Shown here piece by piece: positions 33,356-40,867 of a stretch of 64,000 bases of DNA (its first letter is position 1; each line of letters opens with the position of its first letter). A program made the position numbers and the translations under genes. Source of the stretch: Bacillota bacterium (GTDB taxonomy: Bacteria > Bacillota > Clostridia > Clostridiales > Clostridiaceae); NCBI GenBank assembly GCA_023445445.1, contig JAEXLD010000010.1, positions 1 through 64,000 of the forward strand, written 5' to 3'. Below the pieces are notes generated by a model. The model saw only the letters and a program-made list of their open reading frames with translations. It did no database searches and was not told the origin of the DNA.

Positions 33356-35953
33356 ATGAAGAAAAGAATTATACCTATATTTATAATTGTATTAGTTATA
33401 GCTTCAGCTATAGGAGTTTATTTTTATAGAAATTATAAAATAGATATTAATTCAGCAACCATAAGCATTAACAAGAAAGACAAATATGATGCATCATATG
33501 AGACTAAGAAGGCTATAAAAAAATATAATATTAATAAGAAAGCTAAGGTAATTAAAGATGTTGATACGAAATCTAATATTATAGCCTTAACATTTGAAGG
33601 AATCAAAGATAAAGAAACTACAGAGGAAATACTAGATTTATTAGATTTATATGATGTAAAAGCAACATTTTTTATTACAGGAGTAGAGGCAGCTGAAGAT
33701 CCTAATATAGTTGAAATGATAAAAGATGATGGCCATGATATTGGAAGTGGAACTTTATCAGCAACAAAGGATATGCAAAATTTAAAAAAAGAAGATCTTA
33801 TAGCAGATTTATCAAGTGCAAATAAGGTTTTAAAAGAGATAACCAATAGTAATATAAGATTATTGAAATTTAGTTCAACAGTATATAGTAATGAATTATT
33901 AGCTTCAGCATATGCAACTGGAAATAAGTATGTTGTAAGTCCAGATTACTATTTAAGTTATCAAAGCTTTAAAGATTATGAACAGGTAAACAATTATGTA
34001 AAAAAATTATCAAAAGGTGATATTGTATCTATAAAAATAGATGGGGTTTTAGATGAGTTTGAATATAACAATTCAACAGCAGAAGAAAAGCCGGCTGTAG
34101 ATAAACAAGCTACTGTTGATGAAGAAAAAAATCAAGACTATGGCTATGAAATAACTATTGTAGATATTGTTGAATGGCTTTTAGAATCTATTACAGAAAA
34201 AGGTATAACACCAGTTCAGGTTAAAAAATTACCTATTATAGATAAAACAATAGATACTAATGATAAAGAGGAGGTTACAAAACCTACTATAAATTACGTT
34301 ATAAATAATTATATTAAAGAAGAAAAAAAGGAGATTAAGAAAGAAGAAAAGAAGGAAGAAAAGAAAGAAGAGGAAGTTAACTTTAGTGAAATTAATATTA
34401 AAGAATTAATAGAAAAAAATAAGGGTCAAACTTCTCCTGTGGTTTCAAGATTTTATACAACTCAAGAATCATTAACATATACATTTAGAGGAATAAGTAA
34501 TGAAAGGATTCTAGATAATGTATTGAAGATTCTAAGGAAGTACAACTCAAAAGGAACATTTTATGTTACTAGGGATGAGATAAAGAATTATCCAAATAGA
34601 ATAGAAAAAATTATAAATGCTGGTCATGAAATTGCTAATGGAGGAGTAACTTCCAGTTCTAAAATATTAAACAAAACCACTGAAGAGATAGTGAAAGAAA
34701 TATATGAAGTTGATAAACTGTTAAAAGAAAAAGGAATCTCAGCTAACTCATATATGGCTGGATATGGATATTCAAACACATATATTCAAGAAGCAGTATC
34801 TACAATAAGACAAATAAATGGACTTGGAAATTATGAATTAATTACTTATACAAAGGCACCTATTATGGAAAAATATAAGGATATGAATCCTTCAGATATA
34901 GTTAGTAGTTATTTTGATGTAAATTCCTATGTTTCATTAAGTAAAGGTGAAATTGTGTATTTTAGATTAGATTCAGATGTATTTAAAGATGAAAATAAAG
35001 TTTCAAATATAATAGATGTATTAACAGATAAATATGTTAAGAATGGATATGCTTACAAATATAATGTAAAGACAAGAAACTATAATCTAATTCAAATTCC
35101 ATTGAATTATAGTGTAGTACCTGTAAAAGATATACAAAATACTTTTGAAAGTCAAGGGAATTATGGAAGGTACAATTTTACATCTAATTTTAAACCCCTT
35201 GAGAAAATAAGTAATGATAAAGCACTTGATTTAATTAAGTCTAATTATATAGGAAATGCAGAAGTTCCCTTATATGGTTTTAGCAGTAATGAAATACTAG
35301 ATATTGATACCACTGGAACTATAGATACTAATGGTGAAGATGTAATTTTCTTTACATTTGATGATTGGGGTGGGGATCCTATTATTAACGGAATATTAGA
35401 TGTGTTAAATAAGCATAATGTGAAAGCATCATTTTTTGCAATATCAAGATACTTTGATGTAGATAGTGGATTAAATAATAGTAATCCTAATTTACTTAGA
35501 ACAATTGCATTAAATGGTCATGATATAGGTAGCCATAGTTATAGTCATGAGTTATTAAGTTCTAGTAAAGATCAATTAGATTGGTCATTAACTGAGTCTT
35601 ACAATTCAATGGCTAAGGTAATAGGTGATTTGCCTTCTTTAACACAATATTTTAGACCACCAACATTATATGTTAATAAACCAGGATTAACTACTGTATT
35701 TGAAAATGGATATAAATATTCTATTAGTGGAAATATTTCTACCCATGATTATGAGAGTAACTCCTCTGATAAGATAGTAAATACTATTGAGTCTAATCTA
35801 GTGGGTGGAGTAGGCAATGTATTAGTAATGCATATGAATAATCAAAGTTATTATACAGCAGAAGCCTTAGATAAATTTCTTACTAATAATGAAAATGGAG
35901 TATATGGTAAGAAGTACAAAATTGCTAAACTTAGTGATTATCTAAAGAAATAA
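33356..35953 (+). CDS. Membrane-anchored triple NodB-domain polysaccharide deacetylase, copy 1
   Basis: 865 residues. A membrane segment (about 4-24) anchors three NodB-like domains outside the cell. Domain 1 (about 70-240) has LTFEGIKDK in place of TFDDGP and HDIGSGT in place of H-x3-H. Domain 2 (about 370-560) has YTFRGISNE and HEIANGG, also lacking ligands. Domain 3 (about 660-865) is complete: TFDD (667-670), H727 and H731 in GSHSYSH, RPP at 767-769, and H826 in VMHMNN. So one active and two non-catalytic, perhaps sugar-binding, domains. Between domains 1 and 2 lies a Lys/Glu repeat linker (about 318-343) that copy 2 lacks. It is the first gene of a four-gene operon with a PilZ synthase, a PgaB-like protein and a GH18-like protein. 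N-deacetylation of the exported polymer is the inferred role. Confidence 0.87.
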   Translation: MKKRIIPIFIIVLVIASAIGVYFYRNYKIDINSATISINKKDKYDASYETKKAIKKYNINKKAKVIKDVDTKSNIIALTFEGIKDKETTEEILDLLDLYDVKATFFITGVEAAEDPNIVEMIKDDGHDIGSGTLSATKDMQNLKKEDLIADLSSANKVLKEITNSNIRLLKFSSTVYSNELLASAYATGNKYVVSPDYYLSYQSFKDYEQVNNYVKKLSKGDIVSIKIDGVLDEFEYNNSTAEEKPAVDKQATVDEEKNQDYGYEITIVDIVEWLLESITEKGITPVQVKKLPIIDKTIDTNDKEEVTKPTINYVINNYIKEEKKEIKKEEKKEEKKEEEVNFSEINIKELIEKNKGQTSPVVSRFYTTQESLTYTFRGISNERILDNVLKILRKYNSKGTFYVTRDEIKNYPNRIEKIINAGHEIANGGVTSSSKILNKTTEEIVKEIYEVDKLLKEKGISANSYMAGYGYSNTYIQEAVSTIRQINGLGNYELITYTKAPIMEKYKDMNPSDIVSSYFDVNSYVSLSKGEIVYFRLDSDVFKDENKVSNIIDVLTDKYVKNGYAYKYNVKTRNYNLIQIPLNYSVVPVKDIQNTFESQGNYGRYNFTSNFKPLEKISNDKALDLIKSNYIGNAEVPLYGFSSNEILDIDTTGTIDTNGEDVIFFTFDDWGGDPIINGILDVLNKHNVKASFFAISRYFDVDSGLNNSNPNLLRTIALNGHDIGSHSYSHELLSSSKDQLDWSLTESYNSMAKVIGDLPSLTQYFRPPTLYVNKPGLTTVFENGYKYSISGNISTHDYESNSSDKIVNTIESNLVGGVGNVLVMHMNNQSYYTAEALDKFLTNNENGVYGKKYKIAKLSDYLKK

Positions 35954-35978
35954 AAGCTTTTGAAAAGGGGTGATAAAC

Positions 35979-37850
35979 TTGAGAAATAAAGAAAGAAATG
36001 ATAAGAGAAAAAATAAAGATAATGAAGATATATTATTAGTACCAGAAAAGGATAGAAGAATTTTATCTAATGTTCCAGATAAAGAAGGAATAAGAAAAGG
36101 TATAGATCGTAGAGGGAAAAAAGTATTAGATAACCATAAGAATAAAGAAACTGCCTTTATTGAGGGTAATAAAGCTGGAATAAGATATATAACAGATATA
36201 GATGTAAAAGTTAAATGCAAAGGTTCTAAAGAAGAAAATGAATTTACAGCAAAATCTAATGATATATCTACTACTGGAATGCTAATAAAATTAAAAGATA
36301 AAAGTCAATTGGAATTAATTGAAAAAGCTGACAGTTTAAAATTAAAGTTTAAAATATTACCGGGTTCAATGCCTGAAGGCTATGAGATGAAAGTTAATAT
36401 AAAAGGCAAGAAAGCAAGAGATTTGCTTGATAATGAGGGGAATATACTATGTGGAGTTGAATTCTTAGAAACATTGTCTGAATATTCAAACAGAAAAAAA
36501 GATAAATACTTTTTAGTAACCTCTAGTATATTATTATTTTTCATAAGCTTTTTTATAGTATTAATGAGAGCCGAAAGTATAATTTATTTTAAGTTCAATA
36601 GATGGATGTACTTGTACAGTATTATAGCAGCTGTATTTTTATTAAGTAGATATTTATTCGGTGCATTATATAAGCCTGCTCCAATTGATACTAGTTATAC
36701 TCCTGGAGTAACTATAGTAATTCCTTGTTTTAATGAAGAAAAATGGATACAGAGAACAATTATAGGGTGTATGAATCAAGATTATCCTATTGATAAATTA
36801 GAAGTAATAGTAGTAGATGATTGCTCTAATGATAACTCAGTAGAGAAAATCAAGGAGATTATAGAAAAATTAAAAAAAGAAGAGAGATTTGATGTTGATA
36901 AAAGATTAAAGTATTTTGTTCAAGAAAAAAATATTGGTAAAAGAGAAGCTTTGTGTACAGGCGTTCTTAATGCAAAGCATGAGCTGGTAGTTTTCGTTGA
37001 TTCAGATAGTTTTTTAGATCCCTTTGCAATTATTAACTTAGTACAACCATTTAAGGATCCTAAAATGGGAGGGGTATCTGGTAGAACAGATGTAGCTAAT
37101 ACCTATACTAATGTATTAACAAAAATGCAATCAGTTAGATATTATATAGCTTTTAGAATAATGAAGGCAGCAGAAGGATATTTTGATGCGGTAACATGCC
37201 TATCTGGTCCACTTTCATGTTATAAGAAACAAATAATTATGGATAATATGGAAGCATGGAAAAATCAAAGGTTTTTAGGACAAAAAGCTACTTTTGGGGA
37301 TGATAGAGCTATGACTAATTTTGTTTTAAGTAAACATAGAACTGCTTATCAGGATACAGCAATTTGTTCTACTATAGTACCTAATAAATATAAAGTATTT
37401 TTAAAACAGCAGATGAGATGGAAAAGATCATGGCTTAGGGAATCAATTATTGCAGGAAAATTTATGTGGAAAAAAGAACCTTTTATGTTCATATTTTTTT
37501 ATGCTGGTTTATTGGTTCCTATATTAGCCCCAATTATAGTTGTTTATAACCTTATTTATGTTCCTATAATTCATAATATTTTTCCTACAACATTTATGGT
37601 TGGATTATTGATGATGGCTTTAATGATGAGTTTTGCACAAATGTTTTTTAGAAAAAGCACAACATGGATATTTGGAATGGCTTTTTGTATATTCTATGAA
37701 GCAGTATTACTTTGGCAAATGCCATTTGCTTGGTTAACTTTCTGGAAATCAACATGGGGAACAAGAATGACTGAAAGTGATATAGAAGCAGAAAGAAGAA
37801 AAAATGTAATGAAAAAAGGAAGACAAGGAGGAGTTAATATTGAAACATAA
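35979..37850 (+). CDS. PilZ domain fused to hyaluronan-synthase/NodC-like family 2 glycosyltransferase, copy 1
   Basis: 623 residues from the TTG at 35979; this matches the length of copy 2, which also uses TTG, and fits the site AGGGGTG. Residues about 60-165 are a PilZ domain: DISTTG (95-100) is the (D/N)xSxxG motif, but the RxxxR partner reads KAGIR (65-69); Arg-rich DRR stretches lie just before it. Two membrane segments follow (about 178-230). The GT2 domain has VVDDCSNDNS, the metal motif DSD (341-343), CLSGPLSCYKK, GDDR (440-443) and QQMRWKRSW (477-485), closely like HasA and NodC. C-terminal membrane helices form the channel. Likely role: c-di-GMP-responsive synthesis and export of an N-acetylhexosamine polymer. 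The polymer is inferred. Confidence 0.88.
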   Translation: MRNKERNDKRKNKDNEDILLVPEKDRRILSNVPDKEGIRKGIDRRGKKVLDNHKNKETAFIEGNKAGIRYITDIDVKVKCKGSKEENEFTAKSNDISTTGMLIKLKDKSQLELIEKADSLKLKFKILPGSMPEGYEMKVNIKGKKARDLLDNEGNILCGVEFLETLSEYSNRKKDKYFLVTSSILLFFISFFIVLMRAESIIYFKFNRWMYLYSIIAAVFLLSRYLFGALYKPAPIDTSYTPGVTIVIPCFNEEKWIQRTIIGCMNQDYPIDKLEVIVVDDCSNDNSVEKIKEIIEKLKKEERFDVDKRLKYFVQEKNIGKREALCTGVLNAKHELVVFVDSDSFLDPFAIINLVQPFKDPKMGGVSGRTDVANTYTNVLTKMQSVRYYIAFRIMKAAEGYFDAVTCLSGPLSCYKKQIIMDNMEAWKNQRFLGQKATFGDDRAMTNFVLSKHRTAYQDTAICSTIVPNKYKVFLKQQMRWKRSWLRESIIAGKFMWKKEPFMFIFFYAGLLVPILAPIIVVYNLIYVPIIHNIFPTTFMVGLLMMALMMSFAQMFFRKSTTWIFGMAFCIFYEAVLLWQMPFAWLTFWKSTWGTRMTESDIEAERRKNVMKKGRQGGVNIET

Positions 37851-39519
37851 AGAATTTTCTCCTGAAAAAAAAGATAGGAAAAAAGCTATTAGAGGGACTA
37901 TACAAGCTTTAATATTAATAGTTATCCTACTATTAGTTATAAAATCAATTTTTACATTTTCAATGTATAGTCCATACTATTCTTCAAATACTAGTGGGGA
38001 CAGAGGCTTTATTACTATATCTTACTTTGGAGTAGATAGAAATGGGACAAATACTTTAATAAGTACAGAAGCATTAAACAATCAATTAAAAGCCTTAAAA
38101 GAAAATGGATATGTTACTATAACTCAACAAGATGTTTTAGATTATTATAATGGCAAAAAAATATTACCTAGGAAAGCTTTATTGCTATTATTTGAAGATG
38201 GCAGAAGAGATACTGCAATTTTCTCACAGAAAATAATGGAAGAGTATAATTTTAAGGCAACTATGCTTACTTATGCAGATAAATTTTCTAAAAAAGATCC
38301 TAAGTTTTTAATGCCAAAGGATTTAAAAGAACTAGTTGATAGTTCATATTGGGAACTTGGAACAAATGGGTATAGGCTAGAATATATAAATGTTTTTGAT
38401 AAGGATGAAAATTACTTAGGAGAGTTAACTTCTATTGAATTTTCAGAAGCATCAAATAAAATCAGAAGGAACTATAATCATTATTTAATGGATTTTATTA
38501 GAGATGAAGATAATTTACCAAAAGAGACTTATAAGGAAATGAATGAACGTATAGATTTTGATTATGAAAAGGTATATGAGATTTATAATAAAGAGTTAGG
38601 AAGTTTACCAGCATTATATGCACTTATGCACTCAAACACAGACCAGTTTGGAACAAATGATAAGGTTAGTGAAATTAATGAAATGTGGATTGATAAACTT
38701 TTTAGTATGAATTTTAATAGAGAAGGATTTGCTTTAAATACCAGAGAAAGTTCAATTTATGATTTAACTAGGATACAACCACAGGCATATTGGTCAACTA
38801 ATCACTTATTAATGAGAATATGGGATGATACAAAGGAAAATATTAATTTTGTAGTTGGAGATGAAGAAAAAGCAAAAAGTTTTGAAAAAATAAAAGGCGA
38901 AGCGGAGTTTAAAGATGATACTGTAATACTTACATCATTACCAAAAGAACAAGGAATTATTAAATTGAAAAATAGTGAGGATTATAAAAATATTAAGTTA
39001 TCTGTAGAACTTAATGGAAATATAATAGGTTCTCAAGCTATTTATCTAAGAGCTAGTGAAGATTTGAAAAATAATTTAAGGCTTAAAATAATTAATAATA
39101 ATATTGAAATTACAGAAAGTATAGATGGTAAAGATGAACTATTATTTTCAAAAAATTTAGATGAAAGTATAGATATTAATGATATTGATATTAAAGAACA
39201 AGGTAGTAAGAAAGTAAGTATAGCATTAAATGAAAATAAACTTGATGTTACTTTAGATGGAGAAACAATAGTAGAAGGCTTAAATATAAAATATACAGAA
39301 AAAGGTGGTATTTTCCTAGAATCTGCTTGGGGAGAATACGGATATAGTCAAAGAAACATTGCAGATGATGTATATGATGGGGTATTTAAGAAACTTAAGG
39401 TAACAGAGATAAATGATACAGTGTTATATGATTCATCATTAAAGGGCGCTAAACTTATTAAGTATAAAGTTGAAAAGTATTCTAAAAAAATTATAAATTG
39501 GTTTGTAACTAATTTATAA
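37840..39519 (+). CDS. Membrane-anchored degenerate PgaB/IcaB-like deacetylase with C-terminal beta domain, copy 1
   Basis: 559 residues, TTG start overlapping the synthase stop by 11 bases. Membrane segment about 21-42. Residues about 55-320 resemble the PgaB/IcaB deacetylase fold: GFITISYFGVDRNGTNTLIS, then LKALKENGYVTITQQDVLDY, then ALLLLFEDGRRDTAIF where TFDDG would be (F118 E119 D120 G121). The expected H-x3-H region is WELGTNGYRLEYIN, with no His pair. It is therefore probably inactive or altered. Residues about 330-530 look like a concanavalin-type beta sandwich (GSQAIYLRASEDLKNNLRLK, KVSIALNENKLDVTLDG, GGIFLESAWGE), a likely polysaccharide-binding domain. Role by context: binding or guiding the nascent exopolysaccharide at the surface. 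Confidence 0.75.
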   Translation: MKHKEFSPEKKDRKKAIRGTIQALILIVILLLVIKSIFTFSMYSPYYSSNTSGDRGFITISYFGVDRNGTNTLISTEALNNQLKALKENGYVTITQQDVLDYYNGKKILPRKALLLLFEDGRRDTAIFSQKIMEEYNFKATMLTYADKFSKKDPKFLMPKDLKELVDSSYWELGTNGYRLEYINVFDKDENYLGELTSIEFSEASNKIRRNYNHYLMDFIRDEDNLPKETYKEMNERIDFDYEKVYEIYNKELGSLPALYALMHSNTDQFGTNDKVSEINEMWIDKLFSMNFNREGFALNTRESSIYDLTRIQPQAYWSTNHLLMRIWDDTKENINFVVGDEEKAKSFEKIKGEAEFKDDTVILTSLPKEQGIIKLKNSEDYKNIKLSVELNGNIIGSQAIYLRASEDLKNNLRLKIINNNIEITESIDGKDELLFSKNLDESIDINDIDIKEQGSKKVSIALNENKLDVTLDGETIVEGLNIKYTEKGGIFLESAWGEYGYSQRNIADDVYDGVFKKLKVTEINDTVLYDSSLKGAKLIKYKVEKYSKKIINWFVTNL

Positions 39520-39530
39520 GAAGAGGTAAA

Positions 39531-40610
39531 ATGATAAAAAAACGAAGAGATATATATAGTTTATTTGGAGTTTTAATACTAATAATATTAATAATATCAA
39601 TATTATTAGTAAAATTAATGGATAATAAAAAGAAAATTAAAAATGATAATATAACTACACCAAGTAATAATCAATCAACAAATGTTGGCAATGAAAATTT
39701 ATTTACAGATTTAAATAGATTATCTGCTTGGATTGTATATTGGGATTTAGATGTAGATGAGGAAATGAAAATTTTAGATAAAAAGTTAAGTAGCCTTTCA
39801 TATTTTGCAGCTAATTTTAATGAGGAGAATCAGCTTGTAATTCCTGATAAACTAATAGAATATTACAATGAAAGTAAGTCATATAATTTCAAAAAATATA
39901 TTACTATTGTAAATGATGTAGTTTATGATAATGGGAAATCCACTTTAAAAGATAAAGATATATTAAGTAAAGTGCTAAGTGATGAAGTATCTAGAACAAA
40001 TCATGTTGATGAGATAATAGAGTTAGCTAAAAGATATGACTTTGATGGAATAGAAATTGATTATGAGCAAATTAAAGATGATTTAGATTTATGGTATAAC
40101 TTTATGTTATTTATTAATGAGCTATATGAGAGTGCAAATTCAAATGGTTTAGATATTAGGATAATACTAGAACCAAATGTTCCTTTTGATAAAGTGGATT
40201 TTGTTAAGGGGCCAACATATGTTATGATGTGTTATAATTTACATGGTCCATTTAGCGAACCAGGTGTAAAATCAAATAAAAAATTCATAGAAGATTTAAT
40301 TGAAAAAATGGAGAAAATAGATTCTAATAAGGAATTTGCCATAGCTACAGGAGGATTTGACTGGGGAAAGGATGGTAAAACTAATTCAGTATCTGAATTA
40401 GAAGCAAAAAAAATATTAAGTGAATACAATGTCGAAGTTCAAAGAGACAGTGATAGCAAATATTTATATTTTTACTATACTGATAAAAAGAATGTAAAGC
40501 ATGAAGTATGGTATGCAGATAAAATTACTTTAGAGTATTTATTTAATGTAGTAATAGAATCTGGGTATGATTTTAGCCTATGGAGATTAGGTGGAAATTT
40601 ATTTCATTAG
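39531..40610 (+). CDS. Membrane-anchored GH18-like protein, copy 1
   Basis: 359 residues. Membrane segment about 10-28, then a TIM-barrel domain. The GH18 signature is FDGIEIDYEQI, with the catalytic Glu at 179 and D177; the first Asp-x-x-Asp position is E175, a mild deviation. Other GH18-like strands are YVMMCYNLHG (substrate-contact Tyr), AIATGGFDWG and the final SLWRLGGN with the conserved Trp. GH18 enzymes cut beta-1,4-linked N-acetylglucosamine polymers, and the PgaB C-terminal domain, which cuts PNAG, has a related barrel. As last gene of the operon it may trim or release the polymer. It starts 11 bases after the upstream stop with AAGAGG. Confidence 0.8.
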   Translation: MIKKRRDIYSLFGVLILIILIISILLVKLMDNKKKIKNDNITTPSNNQSTNVGNENLFTDLNRLSAWIVYWDLDVDEEMKILDKKLSSLSYFAANFNEENQLVIPDKLIEYYNESKSYNFKKYITIVNDVVYDNGKSTLKDKDILSKVLSDEVSRTNHVDEIIELAKRYDFDGIEIDYEQIKDDLDLWYNFMLFINELYESANSNGLDIRIILEPNVPFDKVDFVKGPTYVMMCYNLHGPFSEPGVKSNKKFIEDLIEKMEKIDSNKEFAIATGGFDWGKDGKTNSVSELEAKKILSEYNVEVQRDSDSKYLYFYYTDKKNVKHEVWYADKITLEYLFNVVIESGYDFSLWRLGGNLFH

Positions 40611-40621
40611 AAGTTTAAATT

Positions 40622-40665
40622 AAAAAGGTAAGAAGCTGTGAAGACAGCCTCTTACCTTTTTATTT
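40622..40665 (+). terminator. Terminator of exopolysaccharide operon copy 1
   Basis: A long stem (AAAAAGGTAAGA, inner GCTGT / ACAGC, TCTTACCTTTTT) lies about 15 bases after the GH18-like stop codon. Confidence 0.92.
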
Positions 40666-40747
40666 TATTAAAAATATTATTACTATATTAAATTGTGCAT
40701 TAAATATAGTAGTAATAGTATGAAAAAGTAGAAAAATAAGTTAAATA

Positions 40748-40776
40748 TTGTTAAGCATCTGTATATTTGATATAAT
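40748..40776 (+). promoter_or_regulatory. Sigma-A type promoter of exopolysaccharide operon copy 2
   Basis: TTGTTA (40748-40753), a 17-base spacer and TATAAT (40771-40776), with a leader of about 85 bases. The pattern TTGTTAAG is shared with the copy-1 promoter. Confidence 0.82.
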
Positions 40777-40867
40777 TAATCAGCGTGTTATAAGCGAAAA
40801 ATATGATTAAATGATAATTATATTAATTTATGGTTAGAAGAAGTACTTATAAAGAGGGGGACATTGA

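Noticed and set aside
33433..33846. 137-codon open frame on the minus strand
   Set aside because: Mirror frame of the triple NodB gene; no ribosome site and no family resemblance.
35942..36220. 92-codon open frame on the minus strand
   Set aside because: Overlaps the start of the PilZ synthase and is a mirror frame of its Lys/Glu/Asp-rich region.
33356..40610. Assignment as a cellulose (bcs/ccs) or an ica operon
   Set aside because: The synthase core is closer to HasA/NodC, and no BcsB, endoglucanase, acetyltransferase or IcaD/IcaC-like gene is present. A looser link to PNAG-type systems remains possible.
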